DNA of 52,986 nucleotides from Kineosphaera sp039812485. GTDB lineage: Bacteria; Actinomycetota; Actinomycetes; Actinomycetales; Dermatophilaceae. The position numbers and the translations under genes were made by a program. Below are positions 1-8,660 of the stretch, piece after piece (position 1 is the first letter of the stretch; every line of letters starts with the position of its first letter). The stretch covers positions 1 to 52,986 of the forward strand of contig JBDIAP010000007.1 of assembly GCA_039812485.1 (NCBI GenBank), written 5' to 3'. The notes beneath the pieces were generated by a model that was not told the origin of the DNA, ran no database searches, and saw only the letters and a list, made by a program, of their open reading frames with translations.

Positions 1-2
1 CG

Positions 3-93
3 TAGGACTCCGGGTCGTGAGGACTCCGGGTCGGAGGACTGCGTGTCTGATGACTCCGTGTCTGATCACTGCGTGTCTGACGACTGCAGGTCG
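3..93. repeat. Degenerate 15-bp tandem repeat, about six units
   Basis: Six imperfect copies of a GAGGACTCCGGGTCG-like unit follow one another; most are 15 bp and one is 16 bp. Later copies drift to GATGACTCCGTGTCT and GACGACTGCAGGTCG. It is the first of several short degenerate tandem repeats in this window. The rest of bases 1-421 carries two hairpins and no gene that I can support. Confidence 0.75.
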
Positions 94-202
94 CCTGGCA
101 AGGGTGCCAGCACCCCGAAATCGCCTCGCCGGGATCTGTCGAGCAATGACCTTGGCACCCTCAGGAGAAATGGCCCGGCATTTCCCCGGATCGCCTTTCG
201 AT

Positions 203-229
203 AACGGGCGTTCGACTTGGACGCCCGTT
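203..229. other. Perfect 9-bp hairpin upstream of the helicase gene
   Basis: AACGGGCGT and ACGCCCGTT flank a 9-base loop. No T-tract follows, so a classic intrinsic terminator is not indicated. It could be a leader structure or an operator; the role is unknown. Confidence 0.5.
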
Positions 230-371
230 CGGCGACATTCGATAGGCGCGGGATCGGTGCGGCCGGGGGCGAGCGACGCAATGGCCGCGAAGAAAGGTCG
301 TGAACCGCCTCACGGCGAGAGGCTGCACGGCCTGGCCGACATCGCGCCGGCCGGCGCCCGGCGAATGCCCG

Positions 372-408
372 TCGGTCCCGGGCTTTGCCCGCGCCCGCAC
401 GGGACCGA
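372..408 (+). other. Hairpin just upstream of the helicase start
   Basis: TCGGTCCCG (372-380) pairs perfectly with CGGGACCGA (400-408) across a 19-base loop. The right arm ends 13 bases before the ATG at 422, so the structure could affect ribosome access. The stem is seen; the role is inference. Confidence 0.45.
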
Positions 409-421
409 TGATGGGGGTGCC

Positions 422-3094
422 ATGACGATCGCCCCCGCCGCCCTCCTGCCCGCAGATCCCCCGAGCGACCCCGACGAGGCCGTCGCGACCTTCGTCGACT
501 GGGCGGCGGCGCGAGGCCTGGCGCTCTATCCGCACCAGGAGGAGTCGCTGCTCGAGCTCGTCACCGGGGCGAACGTCATCCTCGCGACGCCTACGGGGTC
601 GGGCAAGTCGCTCGTGGCGCTGGCGGCGCACTACTTCGCGCTGGGGTCCGGGGCCGGCACGACCTACTACACGGCCCCCATCAAGGCCCTCGTCTCGGAG
701 AAGTTCTTCGCGCTCTGCGAGGCCTTCGGCGCCGAGCGCGTCGGCATGCTCACCGGCGACGCAGCCGTCAACCCGACCGCGCCGATCATCTGCTGCACCG
801 CCGAGGTGCTCGCCAACCTCGCCCTGCGGCAGGGCCGCGCGATGCGGGTCAGCTGCGTCGTCATGGACGAGTTCCACTTCTACAGCGAGCCCGACCGCGG
901 CTGGGCGTGGCAGGTGCCGTTGCTGGAGCTGCCGCAGGCGCAGTTCCTGCTCATGAGTGCGACGCTCGGCGACGTCACCCGCTTCGTCGACGATCTGACG
1001 CGCCGCACCGGGCGCCCGACCGTGCACGTCGCCGACGCGCCGCGACCCGTGCCGCTGAGCTTCCACTATGCGATGACGCCGCTGCACGAGACCCTCGAGG
1101 AGCTGCTGAGCACGCACCAGGCGCCCGTGTATGTCGTGCACTTCACCCAGGCGGCCGCGCTCGAGCGGGCGCAGGCGCTCATGAGCGTGCCGGTCGCCAC
1201 GCGCGACGAACGCGACGAGATCGCCGAGCGCATCGGCGGGTTCCGCTTCGGCAAGGGCTTCGGCACGACGCTGTCGCGGCTCGTGCGCCACGGCATCGGC
1301 GTGCACCACGCCGGGATGCTGCCCAAGTATCGCCGCCTCGTCGAGACCCTCGCCCAGGCCGGCCTGCTCAAGGTCATCTGCGGCACGGACACCCTCGGCG
1401 TGGGCATCAACGTGCCGATCCGCACGGTGCTCATCACCGGCCTGACGAAGTTCGACGGGTCACGCCAGCGGCTGCTCAAGGTGCGGGAGTTCCACCAGAT
1501 CGCGGGGCGCGCGGGTCGCGCCGGCTTCGACACCGCCGGTAGCGTCGTCGTGCAGGCCCCCGACCACGTCATCGAGAACCACCGTGCGCTCGAGAAGGCC
1601 GGGGACGACCCCAAGAAGCGCCGCAAGGTGCAGCGCAAGAAGGCGCCCGAGGGCTTCGTCAGCTGGGGCGAGGAGACCTTCGACCGGGTCGTCGGCGGCG
1701 CCCCGGAGGCCCTGGTCTCGCGGATGCGGGTCAGTCACGCGCTCGTGCTCAACGTCATCGAGCGCGAGGGCGACCCCGTCGCCGCGCTGCGCCGGCTGCT
1801 CACCGACAACCACGAGGACCCGCGCCGGCAGGCCCACCTGCAGCGTCGCGCCATCGAGATCCTGCGCAGCCTGCTGCAGGCGGGGGTCGTCGAGCGCCTG
1901 CCCGAGCCCGACGCGACCGGCCGCACGCTGGCCGTCGTCGAGGAGCTGCAGCGCGGCTTCGCCCTCAACCAGCCGCTGTCGGCGTTCGCCCTCGCGGTCA
2001 TCGACCTGCTCGACCCGCAGTCGCCCGACCACGTGCTCGACATCGTCTCGGTCATCGAGGCGACGCTCGACGACCCCCGGCCGGTGCTGCTCGCCCAGCA
2101 GTTCCACGCGCGCGGCGAGGCCGTTGCCCAGATGAAGGCCGACGGCATCGATTACGAGGAGCGCATGGAGCTGCTCGAGGACGTCACGTGGCCGCAACCC
2201 CTGCGCGAGCTGCTGCTCGCGGCCTTCGAGACCGTGCGGCAGTCGAACCCGTGGCTGCGGGAGGAGGACCTGAGCCCGAAGTCGGTCGTGCGCGACCTCT
2301 ACGAGCGGGCGATGACCTTCGGTGAGTTCGTGGCGTTCTACCAGCTCAGCCGGGCCGAGGGCGTCGTGCTGCGCTACCTGTCCGACGCCTACAAGGCCCT
2401 GCGCTCGACCGTGCCGGACGCGGTCAAGACCGAGGCGTTCGTCGACCTGCAGGAGTGGCTGGGCGAGGTCGTGCGGCAGACGGACTCCTCGCTGCTCGAC
2501 GAGTGGGAGGCGCTCACCGACCCCGACCGGCCCGTCGACGCCCCCGTGCGGCCCGGTGACGGCGCGCCTCGGCCGCTGAGCGCCAACGAGCGGGCCTTGC
2601 GGGTGCTCGTGCGGCGGGCGATGTGGCGCCGGGTCGAGCTCGCCGCCCGCGGCCGGTTCGCGGAGCTGGCCGATCTCGACGCGCAGGGGGCGGCGCTGGC
2701 CGCCCAGGCCCAGGCGGAGGGGGCAGAGAGTGCCACGGGCCGCCCCGCCGTCGCGGCCGCGGGCGTCGAGCCGATGGACGAGCGGGACTGGCTCGAGGCG
2801 CTCGGCGAGTATGCGCAGGACTACGGCGTGACGCCCGACGGCGACGTCGAGGCGAGCCTGCGCGCACCCGACGGCCTCGTGCGGGTCGTCGGCACGGGCC
2901 CGGACGCCCGCGGGCCCGGACTGCTGCGGGTCACACGTGAGCAGGAGCCGCGGCGCTGGCTCGTCGAGCAGATCCTCGACGACCCCGATGGTGACCGCGA
3001 CTGGCGGCTCTATGCCGAGGTCGATCTCGACGCCACCGACGCGCTCGGCGAGCTCGTGCTCGTCGTCACCGACGTCGACCGCGCGACCGGCTGA
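422..3094 (+). CDS. DExH-box (Ski2-like) helicase with DUF3516-type C-terminal half
   Basis: Superfamily 2 ATP-dependent helicase of 890 residues, presumably cytoplasmic and acting on RNA; the substrate is unknown. Visible motifs are Walker A PTGSGKS (57-63), TAPIKAL motif Ia (84-90), DEFH Walker B (149-152), SAT motif III (179-181) and QIAGRAGR motif VI near residue 360. The second half is largely helical and matches the DUF3516 region of actinobacterial helicases as I know it. The frame is open back to base 17, but the upstream part would read through a short tandem repeat and low-complexity sequence. I therefore chose the ATG at 422, just before the conserved N-terminal region. The ribosome-binding site is weak (GGGGGT). 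It appears to stand alone, with a separate promoter before the next gene. Confidence 0.85.
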   Translation: MTIAPAALLPADPPSDPDEAVATFVDWAAARGLALYPHQEESLLELVTGANVILATPTGSGKSLVALAAHYFALGSGAGTTYYTAPIKALVSEKFFALCEAFGAERVGMLTGDAAVNPTAPIICCTAEVLANLALRQGRAMRVSCVVMDEFHFYSEPDRGWAWQVPLLELPQAQFLLMSATLGDVTRFVDDLTRRTGRPTVHVADAPRPVPLSFHYAMTPLHETLEELLSTHQAPVYVVHFTQAAALERAQALMSVPVATRDERDEIAERIGGFRFGKGFGTTLSRLVRHGIGVHHAGMLPKYRRLVETLAQAGLLKVICGTDTLGVGINVPIRTVLITGLTKFDGSRQRLLKVREFHQIAGRAGRAGFDTAGSVVVQAPDHVIENHRALEKAGDDPKKRRKVQRKKAPEGFVSWGEETFDRVVGGAPEALVSRMRVSHALVLNVIEREGDPVAALRRLLTDNHEDPRRQAHLQRRAIEILRSLLQAGVVERLPEPDATGRTLAVVEELQRGFALNQPLSAFALAVIDLLDPQSPDHVLDIVSVIEATLDDPRPVLLAQQFHARGEAVAQMKADGIDYEERMELLEDVTWPQPLRELLLAAFETVRQSNPWLREEDLSPKSVVRDLYERAMTFGEFVAFYQLSRAEGVVLRYLSDAYKALRSTVPDAVKTEAFVDLQEWLGEVVRQTDSSLLDEWEALTDPDRPVDAPVRPGDGAPRPLSANERALRVLVRRAMWRRVELAARGRFAELADLDAQGAALAAQAQAEGAESATGRPAVAAAGVEPMDERDWLEALGEYAQDYGVTPDGDVEASLRAPDGLVRVVGTGPDARGPGLLRVTREQEPRRWLVEQILDDPDGDRDWRLYAEVDLDATDALGELVLVVTDVDRATG

Positions 3095-3166
3095 GAGCGC
3101 CGGGGCGATCCCTGTGAATCCGCCGGTTTCCCGCTGTTGCGAGTAGCCTTTCGGCGTCCGCTCATT

Positions 3167-3172
3167 TACCGT
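3167..3172 (+). promoter_or_regulatory. -10 TACCGT of a probable leaderless promoter
   Basis: TACCGT is followed by six bases and then the GTG at 3179. This puts transcription initiation at or next to the start codon. The same geometry recurs at several other genes in the window. No convincing -35 element is seen. Confidence 0.5.
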
Positions 3173-3178
3173 AATTGC

Positions 3179-3745
3179 GTGGAGCACAATGAAATTCGGT
3201 TCGTCCCCATCTCTGCGGGGCAGTGGCGTCAATTGCGTGGCGCCTGGCTGGACATGACGGCGACACAGACCGGTGACGATGTGGGGAGCATCGAGGATGC
3301 CGTCGCCGTGAGCGAATCGGGGTGGCGGGAGCGGGCCCGGGCACTGACCGGCATCGATTGTTTCGCCGAGGCTCTCGTCTCGGCGGCGGATAGTTCCGGA
3401 CCCTGGCTGGGCTTCGTCAGCGGCTATTTCGATGATCTCGCCGCCGACCGCAATGCCTTCGTCACCCACATGCACGCGATGCACGGTGACGTCGAGACCG
3501 AGGCGCTGCTGCTCGATCGGGTCGCCCAGTGGGCCGGCCTGTTCGCGGCGGACGCCCTCGTCGTCGGGATCCCCGAGGACCGCATCGATCTGCTCGTGCG
3601 CTACGAAGACCACGGCTTCCGGCGCAGCGGCGTGCGCCGCCGCTGCGACCTGGATCCGCAGCGCTACGAGGTCGAGCTGGCGTTCGACCTCGCGGCCCGC
3701 TCGCTCGGCGGTGGCACGGGGCATCGCTCCCTGCGCACGGTCTGA
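3179..3745 (+). CDS. GNAT-like acetyltransferase family protein
   Basis: A 188-residue protein with the layout of a Gcn5-related N-acetyltransferase. The N-terminal strand IRFVPISAGQWRQLR precedes helices, and the C-terminal part (DLLVRYEDHGFRRSGVRRR, then a final strand ELAF) resembles the GNAT motif B tail. The acetyl-CoA loop (Q/RxxGxG/A) is poorly conserved, so activity is uncertain and the substrate is unknown. The GTG at 3179 is preferred over a TTG at 3137 because it sits six bases after a TACCGT -10 and begins right before the conserved strand. It is monocistronic between the helicase and treY. Confidence 0.55.
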   Translation: MEHNEIRFVPISAGQWRQLRGAWLDMTATQTGDDVGSIEDAVAVSESGWRERARALTGIDCFAEALVSAADSSGPWLGFVSGYFDDLAADRNAFVTHMHAMHGDVETEALLLDRVAQWAGLFAADALVVGIPEDRIDLLVRYEDHGFRRSGVRRRCDLDPQRYEVELAFDLAARSLGGGTGHRSLRTV

Positions 3746-3908
3746 TTCCGCTCGCTCGTCGGGGCCACACGCGGCGCGCCCGGTGCGCGATCGGTAGGTT
3801 GGTGGGCACGCCGTCGTGCGTGTGACCGCGGTGGTCCGACGCCTCGGCGGTCGGGCTACGTCTCACGCGACCGGCGATTCGCTCGCTGCCCGAGGAGACC
3901 CGCCGCGC

Positions 3909-6545
3909 ATGACCACCACGTCGACCTACCGCTTGCAGCTGCACGAGGGCTTCGGCTTCGCGGCGGCGGCCGCCGTCGTGCCCTACCTGGCCCGGCTCGG
4001 GGTGTCACATCTCTACCTGTCGCCGATCCTCCAGGCGGTCGCGGGGTCGATGCACGGCTATGACGTCGTCGACCACTCCCGCATCAGCTCCGACCTCGGC
4101 GGCCGCGAGGCCTTCGTCGACCTCGTCGAGACCGCGCAGGAGCACGGCCTGGGCATCGTCGTCGACGTCGTGCCCAACCACATGGCGTTCGTCGCGCCGG
4201 AGTCGGTCAACCTGCCGCTGTGGGCGGTGCTACGCGACGGCCGCGACGCCGACACGGCCCAGTGGTTCGACATCGACTGGAAGGCCGGCGGGGGGCGCAT
4301 CGGGCTGCCTGTCCTCGGCGACGACCTGCAGACCGTGCTCGACGCGGGCGAGCTCGTCATCGACGAGATCCCCGACCCGTGGGCCGTGCACGCCGCGGCC
4401 GCCGACCTGGGCCACCGGCATCACCGCTCCGGCCTCGCCACGGGGCAGGGCCGGCCCGTCACGAAGGTGGGGCACGCGGTCGGTCAGGTGAGCCGCCTCG
4501 TGGGGCGCCGGCACGCGCAGGCGCCGGTCGGCGAGCCCAGCCCGGCGCCGGTCATCCGCTATCACGAGCACGTGTATCCGATCGCGCTCGGCACCGAGGG
4601 CGACGCCCGCCCGGGTGACAACGACGCCGCGAAGGTGCGGGCCGTGCTCGAGCGGCAGCACTACCGGCTCGCGAGCTGGCGCGAGAAGGACGACGTGCTC
4701 AACTACCGACGCTTCTTCGAGGTCGACGGCCTCATCGCCGTGCGCGTCGAGCTGCCCGAAGTCTTCGACGCCACGCATGCCCTGCTGCTCGAGCTCAACC
4801 ACGACGGGCTCATCGACGGGTTCCGCATCGACCACCCCGACGGGCTCGCCGACCCCTCCGGCTACCTGCAGCGACTGCGCAAGGCCACGCGCAAGGGCAC
4901 GCTCGTGTGGGTCGAGAAGATCCTCGAGGGCAGCGAGGAGCTGCCGACCGACTGGAAGTGCGCCGGCACCACCGGCTACGACGCGATGCGGGCCATTCAG
5001 GCCGCGCTCGTCGACACGGCCGCCGAGCCGACGATCACCGCCACGTGGCTGGCCGCGGGCGGCCAGGGGCACATCGAGGAGGCGGTGGCCGAGGCCAAGC
5101 GGCTCGTCGTCGACCAGTCCCTCGTGCCGGAGGTCGAGCGGCTGACCCGCCGGGCCCGCGAGGCCAACCTCGACCTCGACCCCGATCGGCTGCGGGCAGC
5201 GGTCGTCGAGCTGCTCGTGGCGGGCGAGGTCTACCGCGCCTACGTGCGGCCCGACGAGGGCATCTCCGCCGAGGCGCGGGAGCGCCTCGGCGAGGCCTTC
5301 GAGCGGGCGCAGGGCGCACGGCCCGATCTCGGCCCCGAGCTGCGCGCCCTCATGCCGCTGACGGTGGCCGACCACGACGACGCCTCGACGCTCGACTTCT
5401 CGGTGCGGCTGCAGCAGACGTGGGGCCCCGTGATGGCCAAGGGCATCGAGGACACGACGTTCTATCGCTGGCACCGGCTCATCGCCCTCAACGAGGTCGG
5501 CGGCGACCCGGCCGACCTCGACCGCCCGACGGTCGGTGAGGGCAGCGGCGCCGACCTGCTGCACCGGTGGGCGCGCCGGCAGCGCGCCGACTGGCCGGCC
5601 GGCATGACGACCCTGTCGACCCACGACACCAAGCGCAGCGAGGACGTGCGAGCCCGGATCCTCGCGGTGGCCGGCGACCCCGGCGCCTGGCAGCGCTGCT
5701 CGGACGCGGCGCGGGAGGCCGCGCAGCGCGAGGACATCGACGGTCCGACCGCGCACCTCGTCTGGCAGACGATGCTGGGGGTCGGGCGCATCGCCAGCGA
5801 GCGCATCGACGAATACCTCGTCAAGGCCCTGCGCGAGGCCAAGCTGCACACCGCGTGGGTCGACGGCGACCCCGACTACGAGCGCCGAGTGCTCGACTTC
5901 GCCCACGAGCTGCGCGACGGGGGAGCGGTGCACGAGGCGATCGACGCGGCGCTGGCCGCCAACGCCGAGGCCGTGCGGGCGGTGACGCTGGCGGCCAAGG
6001 CGCTGGCGCTGACGCTGCCCGGCATCCCCGACACCTACCAGGGCTGCGAGGTCGTCGACCTCAGCCTCGTCGACCCCGACAACCGGCGACCCGTCGACTA
6101 CGACTATCGGTCGGCTCTGCTCGAGCGTCTCGACGCGAGCGCCGGCGAGGGCGCCGACACCGGCCAGGCCGGGCCCGTCGGCGACCTCGACGCCGAGAAG
6201 CTGTGGCTCACGAGCCGGCTGCTGCGGCTGCGGGCCGCGCACGAGGCGGTCTTCGAGGGCGGTTACGAGGTGCTCGCCGACGGCGACCACGTGTTCGGCT
6301 TCGTCCGCACGGCCGGGGTCGGGCGGCTCGCCGGCGTGCTCGGGCGCGCCAACCACGACGCGGTCGCGACCCTGGTGACCCGGGCCCCTACGCGGCTGGA
6401 TGCTTTCGGCGGCTGGGGTGAGCAGCGCGTCGAGCTGCCCGAGGGGCAGTGGCGCGACGTGCTCAGCGGCGCCGACCACTCCGGCAGCGTGCTGTGCTCG
6501 GAGCTGTTCGCGCGCTATCCCGTCGCGGTGCTGCTGCGCGGCTGA
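3909..6545 (+). CDS. treY: Maltooligosyl trehalose synthase
   Basis: Intramolecular transglucosylase of the GH13 family. It converts the reducing-end maltose of a maltodextrin into a trehalose unit, giving maltooligosyl-trehalose for TreZ. The N-terminus (TSTYRLQLHEGFGF) is the classic TreY opening. Further signatures are DVVPNHMAF, DGFRIDHPDG with the catalytic Asp at about 308, VWVEKILEGSE with the catalytic Glu at about 336, STHDTKRSEDVRARI, and LPGIPDTYQG near the C-terminus. At 878 residues it is longer than the roughly 775-820 usual; a Gly/Arg/Pro-rich stretch at about 170-215 looks inserted. The ATG at 3909 has GAGGAG 11 bases upstream. A TAGGTT at 3794 may be its -10, giving a leader of about 100 bases. 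It is followed by treZ; no treX/glgX is present here. Confidence 0.95.
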   Translation: MTTTSTYRLQLHEGFGFAAAAAVVPYLARLGVSHLYLSPILQAVAGSMHGYDVVDHSRISSDLGGREAFVDLVETAQEHGLGIVVDVVPNHMAFVAPESVNLPLWAVLRDGRDADTAQWFDIDWKAGGGRIGLPVLGDDLQTVLDAGELVIDEIPDPWAVHAAAADLGHRHHRSGLATGQGRPVTKVGHAVGQVSRLVGRRHAQAPVGEPSPAPVIRYHEHVYPIALGTEGDARPGDNDAAKVRAVLERQHYRLASWREKDDVLNYRRFFEVDGLIAVRVELPEVFDATHALLLELNHDGLIDGFRIDHPDGLADPSGYLQRLRKATRKGTLVWVEKILEGSEELPTDWKCAGTTGYDAMRAIQAALVDTAAEPTITATWLAAGGQGHIEEAVAEAKRLVVDQSLVPEVERLTRRAREANLDLDPDRLRAAVVELLVAGEVYRAYVRPDEGISAEARERLGEAFERAQGARPDLGPELRALMPLTVADHDDASTLDFSVRLQQTWGPVMAKGIEDTTFYRWHRLIALNEVGGDPADLDRPTVGEGSGADLLHRWARRQRADWPAGMTTLSTHDTKRSEDVRARILAVAGDPGAWQRCSDAAREAAQREDIDGPTAHLVWQTMLGVGRIASERIDEYLVKALREAKLHTAWVDGDPDYERRVLDFAHELRDGGAVHEAIDAALAANAEAVRAVTLAAKALALTLPGIPDTYQGCEVVDLSLVDPDNRRPVDYDYRSALLERLDASAGEGADTGQAGPVGDLDAEKLWLTSRLLRLRAAHEAVFEGGYEVLADGDHVFGFVRTAGVGRLAGVLGRANHDAVATLVTRAPTRLDAFGGWGEQRVELPEGQWRDVLSGADHSGSVLCSELFARYPVAVLLRG

Positions 6546-6654
6546 GCCGCTGTGCGGGGCGCGGGGCGCGGGTGGCCGACCGGGTGCTGGGCTCGGGAGT
6601 CGCGGGGCGTCCGTGGCAGACTCGTGGGTCGATCCGTCGCGACCCATCGCTCCC

Positions 6655-6736
6655 GACGACAGCCCACGGACGACAGCCCACGGACGACCGCACACGATGA
6701 CCGCACACGGACGACAGCACCGGACGAAGCACACCG
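6655..6736. repeat. 14-bp tandem repeat upstream of treZ, six units
   Basis: Two exact copies of GACGACAGCCCACG are followed by GACGACCGCACACG, ATGACCGCACACG, GACGACAGCACCG and GACGAAGCACACCG. The array ends about 31 bases before the treZ GTG. The rest of the 222-bp treY-treZ gap shows nothing else that I can name. Confidence 0.75.
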
Positions 6737-6767
6737 GACCGACCGCATCAGCGAGGCCTGAAGAGCA

Positions 6768-8636
6768 GTGAGCACACGGCAGACAGCAGCGATCCCCACC
6801 GGCGCGACCGGCCCCGCGGCCGGCGGCCGGCCGAGCGACCTCACCCCGCGGGTCTGGGCACCGAGCGCCGAGCGACTCACCCTGCGCGTCGGTTCGCCGG
6901 GCTCGGGCGATCCGAGCGGCGACGCGCCGTCACCGGGAGCCGGTCGGGACGTCCCGATGACCCGCGCTGCCGGCGGGTGGTGGACGGCGCCGGAGTCGCT
7001 GGGGGTGGGCACCCGCTACGGGTTTGCGGTGGACGACGGGCCCGTCGTGCCCGATCCGCGGGCGCGGCGCCTGCCAGACGGCCCGCACGGCCTGGCGGAG
7101 GTCGTCGACCTCGCCGGCTTCGCGTGGAGCGACGACGAGTGGGAGGGTGTCGAGCTGGCGGGGACCACCATCTACGAGCTGCACGTCGGCACGTTCACGC
7201 GCGAGGGCACGCTCGAGGCGGCGGCGGGTCGGCTCGACGAGCTCGTGGAGCTCGGCATCGACATCATCGAGCTCATGCCGGTCAACAGCTTCCCGGGGCG
7301 GTGGGGCTGGGGTTATGACGGTGTCGGCCTGTGGTCGGTGCACGAGCCCTACGGCGGGCCCGCGGCGCTGCAGGCGTTCGTCGACGCCGCCCATGCCCGC
7401 GGGCTCGCGGTCTTCCTCGATGTCGTCTACAACCACCTCGGCCCGGACGGCAACTATCTGGGCATGTTCGGGCCCTACTTCACCGAGCGGCACGAGACGC
7501 CGTGGGGGCAGGCGCTCAACCTCGACGGGCCGGACAGCGACCCGGTGCGTGACTTCGTCGTCGGCAACGCCCTGCACTGGCTGCGCGACTTCCACATCGA
7601 CGGGTTGCGCCTCGACGCCGTGCACGAGCTGCACGACGAGCGGGCCCTGTCGATCCTCGAAGAGCTCGCCGGCGCCGTCGACGACCTCGAGGAGGAGACG
7701 GGCCGCACCATGGTGCTCGTCGCGGAGTCCGACCGCAACGACATCCGCACGGTCACCTCGCGCGACGACGGTGGCATCGGCATCGACGCGCAGTGGGCCG
7801 ACGACGTGCACCACGCCTTCCACGTGGCCCTCACGGGCGAGACCCAGGGCTACTACGCCGACTTCGAGCCCGCCGACGTGCTGCGCCGCCTGCTGACGAC
7901 ACCCTTCCTGCACGCCGGCACGTATTCGACCTTCCGGCGCCGGGTGCACGGCCGGCCGGTCGACCCCGACCGGGTCGACGGGTCGCAGTTCGTCGTGTCG
8001 CTGCAGACTCACGACCAGGTCGGCAACCGCCGCGAAGGCGACCGGCTCGCGGCGAGCGTCGATCCCCGGCTGCTGCGCTGCGGCGTCGCGCTGCTGCTGA
8101 CGAGCCCCTACACGCCGATGCTCTTCATGGGGGAGGAATGGTCGGCGAGCACGCCCTGGCAGTTCTTCACCGACCACAACGACGAGCTCGGGGCGCTCGT
8201 GCGCGAGGGGCGCCGCGCCGAGTTCGCGACCCACGGGTGGACGCCGGAGTCGGTGCCCGACCCGCAGGACCACGCGACCCGCGACGCCAGCGTGCTGCGC
8301 TGGGAGGAGCGTGGCAGCGGCGAGCACCAGCTCATGCTCGACTGGTACAGGGCGCTGCTGACGCTGCGCCGGGCCCGCCCCGACCTGCGCGATCCGGATC
8401 TCGCGGAGGTGCATGTCGAGCCCGGGCCGCATGACCGGACCTTCGTCGTCGTGCGCGGGCGGCACCGCGTCGCCGTCAACCTCGGCGACGAGCCGGCGGA
8501 GCTCGAGACCGGCCTCGACGAAGGACCCCAGGGTGTCGTGCTGCTCGCCCTCGACCCCACCGTCGCCACCGTGGGGGGCCGGATCACGCTGCCCCCGCGC
8601 AGCGTCGCCGTCATCGGCCCGGCCACGCCCGCGTGA
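6768..8636 (+). CDS. treZ: Maltooligosyl trehalose trehalohydrolase
   Basis: GH13 enzyme that cleaves the trehalose unit off maltooligosyl-trehalose, completing the TreY-TreZ route from glycogen or maltodextrin to free trehalose in the cytoplasm. The 622-residue protein has an N-terminal beta-sandwich (LTPRVWAPSAERLTLRV), then the catalytic barrel: IYELHVGTFTREGT, DVVYNHLGPDGNY, DGLRLDAVHEL with nucleophile Asp 283, VLVAESDRND with acid/base Glu 320, and LQTHDQVGNRREGDR. The C-terminal sandwich is LPPRSVAVIGP. The start is a GTG with a GAAGAG-like site immediately upstream. The 222-bp gap after treY holds a 14-bp tandem repeat, so treZ may be separately tuned. Confidence 0.95.
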   Translation: MSTRQTAAIPTGATGPAAGGRPSDLTPRVWAPSAERLTLRVGSPGSGDPSGDAPSPGAGRDVPMTRAAGGWWTAPESLGVGTRYGFAVDDGPVVPDPRARRLPDGPHGLAEVVDLAGFAWSDDEWEGVELAGTTIYELHVGTFTREGTLEAAAGRLDELVELGIDIIELMPVNSFPGRWGWGYDGVGLWSVHEPYGGPAALQAFVDAAHARGLAVFLDVVYNHLGPDGNYLGMFGPYFTERHETPWGQALNLDGPDSDPVRDFVVGNALHWLRDFHIDGLRLDAVHELHDERALSILEELAGAVDDLEEETGRTMVLVAESDRNDIRTVTSRDDGGIGIDAQWADDVHHAFHVALTGETQGYYADFEPADVLRRLLTTPFLHAGTYSTFRRRVHGRPVDPDRVDGSQFVVSLQTHDQVGNRREGDRLAASVDPRLLRCGVALLLTSPYTPMLFMGEEWSASTPWQFFTDHNDELGALVREGRRAEFATHGWTPESVPDPQDHATRDASVLRWEERGSGEHQLMLDWYRALLTLRRARPDLRDPDLAEVHVEPGPHDRTFVVVRGRHRVAVNLGDEPAELETGLDEGPQGVVLLALDPTVATVGGRITLPPRSVAVIGPATPA

Positions 8637-8660
8637 GCGCGTGATGGCAGGCGACGACTC

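Noticed and set aside
17..421. N-terminal extension of the helicase to base 17
   Set aside because: It would translate a tandem repeat and low-complexity Arg/Pro sequence; the conserved region begins just after the ATG at 422.
1460..3724. A 754-codon minus-strand frame opposite the helicase and GNAT-like genes
   Set aside because: It spans two plus-strand genes with recognised motifs; composition is typical of antisense shadow frames.
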